From JAIEPX01 sp963725255 (GTDB lineage Bacteria > Pseudomonadota > Gammaproteobacteria > JAIEPX01), in NCBI GenBank assembly GCA_963725255.1, contig CAVRXV010000015.1, forward strand, positions 1 through 7,963: 7,963 nucleotides of DNA, given 5' to 3'. Shown piece by piece: positions 1-5,506 of the stretch. A program made the position numbers and the translations under genes. How positions within the stretch are numbered: the first letter of the stretch is position 1; each line of letters opens with the position of its first letter. The notes below the pieces were generated by a model, which saw only the letters and a program-made list of their open reading frames with translations, was not told where the DNA came from and searched no databases.

Positions 1-666
1 GACGAAGACATCACCTATTCTTTATTATTTAATGACGGCATTATGATAGCACCGCTTTCTTATTTTGGGGTTGATAAAGAGCGTGGTTTTGTGCGTATTA
101 CTTGCAGTGGCGGTGAACAAGAGCTTGCCGTATTAATGGATAGATTAGAGAATAGATTGTTCTCAGCCAGAAAAATGAAACAGCAGCAACTTGAAGTAAA
201 ATTATATGAAACTCTAAAAGACATTATGGCGATTGACAAGGATTTGTCAACAGCGGAAAAGAAAAAAATTGCTGATATTTTTCAAATGCTGAGTGAAGTT
301 TTAAAACAAACTCATTGGGTCGAACCTAGTGCATTGCAGCTTAAACAAAACAACATGATACTTAAAAAAATATTATCAGATGCCCGTCTTGTTGTTGTGG
401 CTCATTCTCCAGAAAAAATAAACGAGGCTGCCACTAAAATACAAGCGGCTTTTCGTGGTTATAAAGTAAGAAAAAACATCAAAACTGAACGACAAAACAT
501 AGAGCTTCAATGGAAAGGATTTATAAACCGTCATTTTAAATCCAAACAAGCGCAATCCACGTTTTTTAATATTCCCCACGCAGAAATTATGCGATTTTTA
601 TCTCAACAGAATATGTCAAAAACTGAAACTAGCGAGTCTGATGAAATACCAAAATCCAAGCTATAA
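1..666 (+). CDS. Partial PLP-dependent aminotransferase C-terminus with IQ-motif extension
   Basis: The frame is open from base 1, so the true start lies upstream; the ATG at 43 is internal. The first 55 or so residues match the C-terminal small domain of class I/II aminotransferases: APLSYFG, then GFVRIT, whose Arg corresponds to the substrate alpha-carboxylate-binding Arg of this fold, then EQELAVLMDRLENRL. This is followed by about 150 residues absent from ordinary aminotransferases: a Lys/Gln-rich, probably helical stretch, then a perfect IQ motif (IQAAFRGYKVR, bases 439-471, consensus IQxxxRGxxxR), more basic helix, and a Ser/Glu-rich tail (TETSESDE) ending in -SKL. IQ motifs bind calmodulin and are rare in bacteria; the Legionella effector SidJ is a known case. 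I infer a host-directed protein or a metabolic enzyme with an acquired tail. The catalytic lysine region is outside the window, so activity cannot be judged. The next gene is convergent, 35 bp away. Confidence 0.8.
   Translation, partial: DEDITYSLLFNDGIMIAPLSYFGVDKERGFVRITCSGGEQELAVLMDRLENRLFSARKMKQQQLEVKLYETLKDIMAIDKDLSTAEKKKIADIFQMLSEVLKQTHWVEPSALQLKQNNMILKKILSDARLVVVAHSPEKINEAATKIQAAFRGYKVRKNIKTERQNIELQWKGFINRHFKSKQAQSTFFNIPHAEIMRFLSQQNMSKTETSESDEIPKSKL
439..471 (+). other. IQ calmodulin-binding motif
   Basis: Eleven codons encode IQAAFRGYKVR, matching every fixed position of IQxxxRGxxxR. It is flanked by an amphipathic basic helix (EAATK before, KNIKTERQ after), the usual setting for calmodulin or myosin light-chain binding. 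It lies outside the aminotransferase fold, so it is an added module. Confidence 0.8.
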
Positions 667-701
667 GCTCTGCCGTCATCATCATATTAGGATCAAGCAA
701 T

Positions 702-1553
702 TTATGCTGATGCTCTGCTTCGTTCTAACTGCTGCTGAATCTTTTTGTCAAAACCTGTTGTATAGGTCTGGCAAAATTTATTATTCACATCACTTACATG
801 CGCCATCATCGTAGACTCAGATATAAAAAAAGATCCGATGACAGGAGCGACATCCTCACCAAATTGATTTTGCCCTTTTCTTAATAGCGCAAACAATTGC
901 TGGCGTACTTTTGCTTGTTGTGCGATGGCTGCTTGCTTTTCCTGGTAAAATGCCTTATTTAGCTGAATTTTTTGCTGTTTTGCTTTTAGCTCTGTGCATA
1001 AAAGTAATGCCACTTTTCCTCTGGCAGCGTTATATTCTGGAAAAACCACATGCAGACGATCATAGGTTGCTCTCATCAGGATTTTTTCTTGTGCATCACT
1101 CAGCGTATATTGTTTATATTCGTTTTTTGTCTTTGCTGCAAGCAGACAAAGATCGAGATCCTTATCTAAGATATCTTGATAAGGAACGTCATGGCCTAAA
1201 TTTTCCAAATGACTGCATTTGCTCTCACCCCATGTCCACCAATTTTTACAGTATTTATAACCCCACTGATAATAGGCAACATGCGCGGCAAGTGCTTGCG
1301 GATTATTTTCGCGGATAGAGGGCAAACCAATAATGGTGCAGTAGTGCCAATCATTCTGATTAACCGCCAAAGTATGAATCGCTTCTGGTAATAAGGGTTT
1401 TACCTGGGTACTGAAAACAGCATCCATCTCACGATGGATCTGTCGTGCCTCACGTCCATGCCAATAGATTCTGCCGAACCTAGCCATTGCCACACCAACG
1501 ACTAATACCAATACAATGAGGGTTATAGAGCCATATTTCCTGGATTTTTGCAT
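702..1553 (-). CDS. Membrane-anchored hypothetical protein, six cysteines
   Basis: I do not recognise this 283-residue protein. A short basic N-terminus (MQKSRKYGS) precedes one hydrophobic segment at about residues 9-24 (SITLIVLVLVVGVAMA), then a soluble region. This suggests a single-pass inner-membrane protein with a periplasmic domain. Six Cys (72, 102, 113, 136, 186, 261), all after the anchor, would allow disulfides. The centre is aromatic-rich (YYQWGYKYCKNWWTWGESKC, residues 94-113), and residues about 186-225 are Lys/Gln/Ala-rich and probably helical. The start overlaps the end of the upstream minus-strand gene by 31 bp in another frame, with only a weak GGA before the ATG, so translational coupling is likely. 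The two are probably co-transcribed and may act together in the envelope. The + strand ORF at 911-1318 is a shadow. Confidence 0.8.
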   Translation of the reverse strand: MQKSRKYGSITLIVLVLVVGVAMARFGRIYWHGREARQIHREMDAVFSTQVKPLLPEAIHTLAVNQNDWHYCTIIGLPSIRENNPQALAAHVAYYQWGYKYCKNWWTWGESKCSHLENLGHDVPYQDILDKDLDLCLLAAKTKNEYKQYTLSDAQEKILMRATYDRLHVVFPEYNAARGKVALLLCTELKAKQQKIQLNKAFYQEKQAAIAQQAKVRQQLFALLRKGQNQFGEDVAPVIGSFFISESTMMAHVSDVNNKFCQTYTTGFDKKIQQQLERSRASA

Positions 1554-2263
1554 TCCGTATTACCATCCAATAGTTTGTTGATTTGATTCCAACGTTTATC
1601 AAACTCCTCACCATTAAAATCACGGGGAGATTTATCCTTTTCCGTACTCAGCCAAACAAAAAAGCTACGCATGGTTTGTACGGCCTGTTCATTACAGAAA
1701 TACCGGATATCGTTCATACCTAAAAGCCCTTCCTTGAAAGCTTGATTGGATATACTTGAAAGATAAGCTTCATGGCTTTCTCTCGTAGGGCGCTCAGGAC
1801 TAGGTTTTCCCGCTTTCCCCATGACTATCGTTAATGAATCACCTTTAATCAGGGTAAACGCTTTACCAGGCACAACTTCATTGGCTCCCGTCTTAGTATT
1901 GGCTGTGGTAACAGTGTTTCCGGTCGTCATAGCAGAAAGTTTTGTAATGGATTGATTTGCAGTACAAGTTATGATGTTGGTGATATTGGCGCTGATTGCA
2001 TTGTAATAGTACCCTGTTGCCATCACAAAAGGGACGCGAATGCCTTCACCACGTAAATATGTTTGAATTATTTTTGGCGGATCTAAGTAATCGCATTTGA
2101 TCGGTATGGGACTTTTCCCTTCGATATAGAGTTGTGTAGGCATCCCTAGGACAGATTTTGCCGCCAAGTTTTTATAAAGAGTGATGCTATTGTCAAACGC
2201 TAAGCAAGCAACTGACCAAATACCTAAAACCGCCAACAAAATAAAAAAAGCTATTGCTCTCAT
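1523..2263 (-). CDS. Exported hypothetical protein
   Basis: This is a 246-residue protein of unknown function. The N-terminus is a typical signal peptide: MR, a hydrophobic core (AIAFFILLAVLGIWSVA), then ACLA before FDNS, so signal peptidase I cleavage near residue 22 is plausible. Cys20 is not preceded by a good lipobox (SVAC), so a lipoprotein is less likely. The mature part has four Cys (57, 100, 190, 238), a Thr/Asn-rich middle (about 95-128) and a basic-acidic C-terminal half with Trp204 and Trp225. AGGGA lies about 6 nt before the ATG. It is the first gene of an overlapping pair with the anchored protein downstream, so a periplasmic partner is a reasonable guess. No catalytic motif is visible. 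Confidence 0.8.
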   Translation of the reverse strand: MRAIAFFILLAVLGIWSVACLAFDNSITLYKNLAAKSVLGMPTQLYIEGKSPIPIKCDYLDPPKIIQTYLRGEGIRVPFVMATGYYYNAISANITNIITCTANQSITKLSAMTTGNTVTTANTKTGANEVVPGKAFTLIKGDSLTIVMGKAGKPSPERPTRESHEAYLSSISNQAFKEGLLGMNDIRYFCNEQAVQTMRSFFVWLSTEKDKSPRDFNGEEFDKRWNQINKLLDGNTECKNPGNMAL

Positions 2264-2306
2264 GAAAGTCCCTGTTCATTATTTAATCAATCATCCTTAA
2301 AATGTA

Positions 2307-2329
2307 GAGGGGGGTTATCTACCCGCCTC
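2307..2329 (-). terminator. Probable intrinsic terminator hairpin
   Basis: An inverted repeat pairs GAGGGGGGT with ACCCGCCTC around a 5-nt loop: nine positions with one mismatch. Read on the minus strand it is followed by TACATTTT. It lies between the 53-residue ORF (2408-2569) and the exported-protein gene, where a minus-strand terminator would separate them. The T tract is short, so this is tentative. Confidence 0.4.
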
Positions 2330-2407
2330 ATTTTACAATATTTCTTTGGTCATGCAACAAACATAGGAGCTTGTAGTATCTAAGGAAGTTTTCAACTTAT
2401 ATCAACA

Positions 2408-2569
2408 TCACGCCTCATTACGAAATAATATCCTTACTATACAAATAAGGCCAAATAATATAACCCAAAGAATAGCAAATATTCCAATGTAGTATAAAAA
2501 AGGCTTATCAAAATAACTAATGGCCTCAACGATTAACGCGATTCCTATAAAAATAGCCCGAGGATTCAT
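2408..2569 (-). CDS. Small hydrophobic (membrane) protein, 53 aa
   Basis: A short minus-strand ORF begins MNPRAIFIGIALIVEAIS and ends IVRILFRNEA. It has two hydrophobic stretches (about residues 5-18 and 26-47) separated by a YFDKP turn, and a positively charged end (RILFRNEA), as in a two-helix membrane miniprotein. An in-frame stop lies three codons upstream, and there is no clear ribosome-binding site (TTTAATTTGGC before ATG). The first codons overlap the transposase remnant encoded on the other strand, so the original start may have been lost and the present one supplied by the insertion sequence. It is followed by a terminator-like hairpin. I do not recognise it. Chance in AT-rich DNA is possible, but the hydrophobic pattern and charged tail argue for a real or recently broken gene. 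Confidence 0.45.
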   Translation of the reverse strand: MNPRAIFIGIALIVEAISYFDKPFLYYIGIFAILWVILFGLICIVRILFRNEA

Positions 2570-2820
2570 GCCAAATTAAAGGAGAAAGGGAATTCCGGTA
2601 GTCGTCCTCGTGTGGCGAGGTTAATGAAAAAAGCGGGTTTAAAAGCGAAGATGCGTCGTTTATTTAAGACGACCACACGGCAAGATGAACGTGTGGTTGC
2701 AGTGCCTAATTTACCGCAGCAGGAGTTTACAGCCTGTATCCCCGATGAAAAATGGGTCTCGGATACCACGTATGCCCGAACGAGGAAGGCTGGCTTTATG
2801 CGGCGGTTATTGTAGACTAA
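2537..2820 (+). pseudogene. IS3-family transposase (OrfB) remnant, frameshifted
   Basis: This piece of an IS3-family OrfB transposase is truncated at both ends. Visible blocks, in order, are SPRIHAKLKEKG and RPRVARLMKKAGLKAKMRR (the HTH_21-like segment), VPNLPQQEFTACIPDEKWVSDTTY (the start of the rve integrase core, with the first D of the DDE triad in WVSD), then a one-base deletion at about 2782 after YART. In the shifted frame the expected continuation EEGWLYAAVIVD is read, then TAA. The second D and the E are absent, so it cannot be active. No start codon, terminal inverted repeat or target duplication is visible. It is more GC-rich than the flanks. It marks past insertion beside the integrase region. 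Confidence 0.85.
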
Positions 2821-2853
2821 CAAACAGGGAGAATGAAATAAGTGTTTTATTCT

Positions 2854-3153
2854 TTATATAATAGCGTTTTTCGCAGATACTGTGCTTAACAGCAATAGCA
2901 GCTTTTCATCATTGTTGTCACGGGCCAAATCGATAGGTGTAAGTCCTTCGATATTCGTAATCAGTGGGTCAGCTCCAGCAGCTAATAATAACTGCGTTGC
3001 ATCATAAGATCGATACAAAACAGCGTAATGTAAAGGTGTTATTCCATCTTCATCTTCAGCTCCATTAGGATCTGTTCCTTTTAATAGACATTCTTTCAGG
3101 GTATGTGTGTTGCGACGGATGATGGATTTAATAAGATACTCTATACTACTCAT
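2854..3153 (-). CDS. Small ankyrin-repeat protein
   Basis: This 99-residue protein is made almost wholly of ankyrin repeats. A degenerate first repeat spans about residues 5-33 (helices, then GTDPNGAED). A canonical one spans 36-68: DGITPLHYAVLYRSYDATQLL, then LAAGADPLITN. A shorter third follows at 69-90 (EGLTPIDLARDNNDEKLLLLL). Such repeats mediate protein-protein contacts. No enzymatic domain, signal peptide or membrane segment is seen. AAGGA lies 6 nt before the ATG. It has its own upstream region with a TATAAT and a palindrome, so it is probably expressed alone rather than from the integrase. It could be a regulator, an immunity-like partner, or a small secreted effector; ankyrin proteins are common effectors in Legionellales. 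The target is unknown. Confidence 0.85.
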   Translation of the reverse strand: MSSIEYLIKSIIRRNTHTLKECLLKGTDPNGAEDEDGITPLHYAVLYRSYDATQLLLAAGADPLITNIEGLTPIDLARDNNDEKLLLLLSTVSAKNAII

Positions 3154-3182
3154 GTTTTTTCCTTATCGGTTGATTTAAGTAA

Positions 3183-3213
3183 ATTATATTAGAAAGATAT
3201 TTACAAAGTAAAT
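3183..3213 (-). promoter_or_regulatory. Putative promoter and operator of the ankyrin gene
   Basis: On the minus strand a TATAAT (+ strand 3183-3188) lies 30 bp before the ankyrin ATG. The -35 is weak. A perfect inverted repeat ATTTAC-AAA-GTAAAT (3199-3213) covers the spacer and -35 area, where a repressor dimer could block transcription. Confidence 0.35.
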
Positions 3214-3259
3214 CGGGAAAATTACTGTATTGACTTTATATTAAATCAAAATGTTTTAT

Positions 3260-4132
3260 TCAGCGACCTAAGTAGTTAACAGTAATTTGTTCTCGACTAT
3301 GCCCCAATTCTTCCGTTAATGTCATACGTGCATGATAATCGACTTTTTTCTGTTGAGGCAATAATTCTGATGATTTTGGCCCACCATTAATGGGCGCTTC
3401 CCAACCCGTTAATTCTTTGTAACGTTGTTGAGCATAGGCATGACGGACGCCGTGTACATTACGTAAATCAGAACGTTCGACTTGTTTATCATATAAATAA
3501 CGATGTTGAATATAATCTTTTTCTTGTGGTATGAGTGAGTATCCAGCTTTTTCCACAAGTTCTTTGGCCTTTTCTAGCCAGTAGCGTTGTTCCTCAGTAC
3601 GAATGGGAATAAAACGTCCTCGACCACCTTTACACCAAGATGGCATTAATTCTAACTTATCACCTTTATCGGCAAGATGTGGTTTTATTTTTAAAGATTC
3701 TTCTCGCCTCAAACCAAAGACACGTTGTAACTCTAATGATATCCGTAAGTGGGGATTACTGATTTTTGAAAAATCAGGGTTGTATAATGCTCTATTTTTT
3801 AAACTGACGTAGTTTCTTGCGCCTATTTTTAAATCCTGATTAGAAGGAACAATTTGTGGCTTATTCATCAGCGCAGACAAATGTCTGATAACAGATACCC
3901 TATTTTTTATAGTAGCATTGCTAAGATTTTTTTGCTTCCAGTATTCAACAATAGCAATAACATGTTTTTGTTTTAAATTATGGATTACTGGTAATTTATA
4001 TCCCAGATCAATAAGATCATCCGCAATACGCATTGACATAGTGTTTCTATCATGCTGAGATGCAAAAGAACCTGAATTATCATTTAATAATATATTCTTT
4101 ATGGAATATTTTAATTTCGATTTAACGCTCAT
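3260..4132 (-). CDS. Tyrosine recombinase / integrase
   Basis: This 290-residue site-specific recombinase has an N-terminal SAM-like core-binding region (about 25-95, with KQKHVIAIVEYWKQKNLSNA resembling the phage-integrase N-terminal family) and a C-terminal catalytic domain. The full catalytic set is visible: Arg142 in GLRREES, Lys168 in CKGGRGRF, His227 and Arg230 in HGVRH, His278 in LGHSR, and the nucleophile Tyr287 in NYLGR at the very C-terminus. It resembles the integrase-domain proteins (PF12834/PF12835 type) of integrative elements; that assignment is from memory. It should cut and rejoin element ends by a 3'-phosphotyrosine intermediate. AGGGGAG precedes the ATG by 11 nt. The 5' leader contains an unusual nested fold (4158-4260). 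All motifs are intact, so it is probably active. Confidence 0.92.
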   Translation of the reverse strand: MSVKSKLKYSIKNILLNDNSGSFASQHDRNTMSMRIADDLIDLGYKLPVIHNLKQKHVIAIVEYWKQKNLSNATIKNRVSVIRHLSALMNKPQIVPSNQDLKIGARNYVSLKNRALYNPDFSKISNPHLRISLELQRVFGLRREESLKIKPHLADKGDKLELMPSWCKGGRGRFIPIRTEEQRYWLEKAKELVEKAGYSLIPQEKDYIQHRYLYDKQVERSDLRNVHGVRHAYAQQRYKELTGWEAPINGGPKSSELLPQQKKVDYHARMTLTEELGHSREQITVNYLGR

Positions 4133-4157
4133 TTCTGTTTAAACTCCCCTGTGCTCT

Positions 4158-4260
4158 CGTATCTCTAAACGGACTTGGCTATTAGTGTTAAGTCTCAGTC
4201 TGTGTGCCGTTGAGCAGCAGACTACAGCTTGAAGCTGTTACGAGACAAGGTTGAGATACG
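4158..4260 (-). ncRNA. Structured leader or junction element upstream of the integrase
   Basis: On the minus strand, nested complementary segments build a closed fold. P1 pairs CGTATCTC (4260-4253) with GAGATACG (4165-4158), 8 bp. P2 pairs GTCTC (4246-4242) with GAGAC (4196-4192). Inside P2 are hairpin P3, ACAGCT-TCA-AGCTGT (4238-4224), and hairpin P4, AGTCTG (4223-4218) with CAGACT (4202-4197). P3, P4 and the 3' strand of P2 are directly contiguous, as in a compact three-way junction. P1 ends just before the integrase ribosome-binding site, so folding could affect translation. Alternatively it acts as DNA, as a recombinase-binding site. It does not fit a tRNA (no T-arm consensus). No known riboswitch is recognised. 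Confidence 0.4.
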
Positions 4261-4284
4261 TAAAGTTAAAGAAAATATTCAAAA

Positions 4285-4503
4285 TTAACTCCAATTCTTG
4301 ATAAATTTCGCTTTTACTTTTTCCAAATTTTCTGTATTGATGAGTTCATTAACGATTTTTCTGATTGCTGGTGATACCTCCGTTGCTTCATAAATGGATT
4401 GTTGACATTGCCTTAATAATTGAAAATTATCATCACTGATAAAATGCTGTTTTAGTTGAATATCTTCATTCTTTTCAATAGTTTCTTCCTGCTTGACTGA
4501 CAT
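4285..4503 (-). CDS. Small hypothetical protein upstream of the integrase
   Basis: I do not recognise this 72-residue, mostly charged and probably helical protein with confidence. The N-terminal 20 residues are acidic and likely disordered (MSVKQEETIEKNEDIQ). The rest reads as a compact helical domain: DDNFQLLRQCQQSIYEATEVS, then PAIRKIVNELINTENLEKVKAKF. Its shape resembles small accessory proteins of mobile elements whose PxxRKxVN segment follows a short helix, but I cannot name a family. A strong AGGGGAA lies 6 nt before ATG. It is 152 bp upstream of the integrase on the same strand, and both proteins begin MSVK. Co-transcription through the structured leader is plausible, making an excision or DNA-binding accessory factor a reasonable guess only. 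Confidence 0.7.
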   Translation of the reverse strand: MSVKQEETIEKNEDIQLKQHFISDDNFQLLRQCQQSIYEATEVSPAIRKIVNELINTENLEKVKAKFIKNWS

Positions 4504-4532
4504 AGTTAATTCCCCTTTGATTAAAATAAAAA

Positions 4533-4567
4533 ATTATATTTATACATAGTTAAAAATGTTCATTTTT
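4533..4567 (-). promoter_or_regulatory. Putative promoter with palindromic operator
   Basis: Upstream of the 72-residue gene the minus strand has a TATAAT (+ strand 4533-4538). A perfect inverted repeat AAAAATG-TT-CATTTTT (4552-4567) lies where the -35 would be. No good TTGACA is present, so the promoter may be weak or activator-dependent, and the palindrome is a candidate repressor site. Confidence 0.35.
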
Positions 4568-4998
4568 ATTGCCCGGTCATAAATTATATCTTTTCGTTAT
4601 ATAGACATTGTTTACTTTCTACGTTTATTACTGGTGAATGAATTTTTTTAGTAAATATCTCTCCTTTAAGTGTGTTATTTCATTAATAAAATATTAAAAA
4701 TAAATTGTAATTTCTGTTGTCATTTTATTAGTTGTTAGCTACATCGAGGTATCAAATTGTCAAAACATTAAAATAAAAAATGATTACTTATTGTCGTTTT
4801 GGACCTATTTCGATATTCGTTATGAGATGAGTAGTTTTTTCGAGAATTCAATAGATAAATTTGTCGTTGCAATATGTTGTTTGACGTTATGACAGTATTT
4901 CGTGCAAATGACTAAAAATATGACGATTGAGTCATGAAAAATAATAAGATTGAAGAACTTTAGCAAAGGCCCAAAATTCCATGAATAGAAAATGACTA
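4568..4998. other. AT-rich non-coding stretch with TGAC cluster
   Basis: No convincing gene is seen in this very AT-rich stretch. The segment 4882-4996 contains TGAC at 4882, 4890, 4909, 4921 and 4993 and an inverted GTCA at 4931. A 10-bp direct repeat AAATGACTAA occurs at 4906-4915 and 4990-4999, and a small palindrome ATGAC-N6-GTCAT lies at 4920-4935. These could be protein-binding sites. Confidence 0.35.
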
Positions 4999-5160
4999 AT
5001 TCCAACCTAGATTGGAATCGTTTAAGAAAAGTTCTTAATATAATCCTCAGTGTTTCCACTGAGTATCACACGCACAACCACTTACGATTGCGTCCAAGTA
5101 TTCACACGTGTGGGGCTTGGGCTTACTCCGATTTAAAGTCTTTCAGAGCATTGACTTACA
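4999..5160 (-). ncRNA. Candidate small RNA with tandem hairpins
   Basis: On the minus strand a good promoter (5167-5195) predicts a start near 5160. The predicted RNA folds into successive hairpins: AAGTC/GACTT (5157-5136), CCAAG/CTTGG (5120-5094) enclosing the palindrome CACACGTGTG, CTCAGTG-GAAA-CACTGAG (5063-5046), TTAAGAA-CTT-TTCTTAA (5038-5022), and ATTCCAA/TTGGAAT (5018-4999). The GAAA is a GNRA tetraloop only on the minus strand, which supports that direction. The last hairpin is followed by TAGTCATTTTC, a weak terminator at best, so the 3' end is uncertain. Two long but unconvincing ORFs cross the same DNA. Role unknown; a regulatory RNA of the element or a folded DNA site (origin or transfer) are both possible. 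Confidence 0.42.
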
Positions 5161-5166
5161 TTCAGA

Positions 5167-5195
5167 ATGATAAATCATCTAAAAAAATTCGTCAA
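5167..5195 (-). promoter_or_regulatory. Sigma70-type promoter for the candidate small RNA
   Basis: On the minus strand TTGACG (+ strand 5190-5195) and TATCAT (+ strand 5167-5172) are separated by exactly 17 bp. Each box matches the consensus at five of six positions. No protein gene begins downstream, so it most likely serves a non-coding transcript. Confidence 0.5.
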
Positions 5196-5213
5196 TAAAT
5201 ATCCTAATTTTGC

Positions 5214-5262
5214 CGGGTAAAACGGGTAAAAATGTTACCGTCCTCCTCTTTGAGTGACGGTA
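5214..5262. repeat. Tandem 9-bp repeat and two competing hairpins
   Basis: CGGGTAAAA is repeated head to tail at 5214-5222 and 5223-5231. GGTAA (5225-5229) can pair with TTACC (5235-5239). That excludes the longer helix TACCGTC (5236-5242) with GACGGTA (5256-5262), because both use the TACC bases. The minus strand after the longer helix reads ACATTTTT, slightly terminator-like. Confidence 0.45.
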
Positions 5263-5299
5263 GTAGAAAAAGATTATTTATTTTCAAAGATTTATATTT

Positions 5300-5325
5300 A
5301 AAAAAAAGACGCGGATGACCGCGTC
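5300..5325 (-). terminator. Intrinsic terminator, minus strand
   Basis: On the minus strand the GC-rich hairpin GACGCG-N6-CGCGTC (5325-5308) runs directly into eight T (5307-5300), the classic Rho-independent form. It would end transcripts coming from the DUF6471-like gene and isolate the promoter at 5195. Its 5' arm overlaps the long inverted repeat 5315-5367, so the two folds compete. Confidence 0.6.
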
Positions 5326-5367
5326 ACTGCCGACAAGCTGCGCTCGTGCGAGCAGTGACGCGGTCAT
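5315..5367. repeat. Perfect 16-bp inverted repeat, 21-nt loop
   Basis: ATGACCGCGTCACTGC (5315-5330) is the exact reverse complement of 5352-5367. The loop holds a smaller CTCG-TG-CGAG. The stem is much more GC-rich than its surroundings. On the minus strand it would form before, and prevent, the T8 terminator hairpin, as an antiterminator would. Confidence 0.7.
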
Positions 5368-5440
5368 GAATCATGAAAAAAGATAAAGAGATAAAACAAA
5401 CGTCGAACGCTTCTGCCCGAAGCATTCTCCAAGCATGAGT

Positions 5441-5483
5441 AATTTTTAATCTCGCGCATTACCTATGCGCGAGACTAAAAATT
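5441..5483. repeat. 19-position stem-loop, one mismatch
   Basis: AATTTTTA, a mismatch, then TCTCGCGCAT pairs with ATGCGCGAGA, a mismatch, then TAAAAATT around the 5-nt loop TACCT. The T run is on the 5' side of the stem on both strands, so this is not a normal intrinsic terminator. It may be a protein-binding palindrome, an RNA-stabilising hairpin or a relic of a small repeat. A shorter hairpin GCTTC-TGCCC-GAAGC lies just before it at 5409-5423. Confidence 0.65.
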
Positions 5484-5506
5484 GACAGCCGTAGAAAGAT
5501 AATCTC

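Noticed and set aside
376..579. Minus-strand ORF, 67 aa
   Set aside because: It is antisense to the aminotransferase/IQ gene, with no ribosome-binding site and no family resemblance.
911..1391. Plus-strand ORFs of 135 and 60 aa
   Set aside because: They are antisense to the membrane-anchored gene, which has a clear anchor and coupled start; these are shadows.
2566..2823. Minus-strand ORF, 85 aa
   Set aside because: It is the reverse reading of the IS3 transposase remnant, whose + strand translation matches the family.
4158..4260. tRNA or integron attC site
   Set aside because: An acceptor-like 8-bp stem is present, but there is no T-arm consensus or anticodon arm geometry. The end boxes do not match attC R boxes, and the recombinase is not an integron integrase.
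4820..5059. Minus-strand ORF, 79 aa
   Set aside because: It crosses the first hairpins, has no good ribosome-binding site and has an AT-driven composition; the structure explains the DNA better.
4992..5198. Plus-strand ORF, 68 aa
   Set aside because: It spans several perfect hairpins and the minus-strand promoter, with no Shine-Dalgarno sequence or recognisable domain.
5376..5441. 21-residue + strand ORF starting MKKDKEI
   Set aside because: The first codons look natural, but there is no ribosome-binding site and it lies between hairpins; too short to support.
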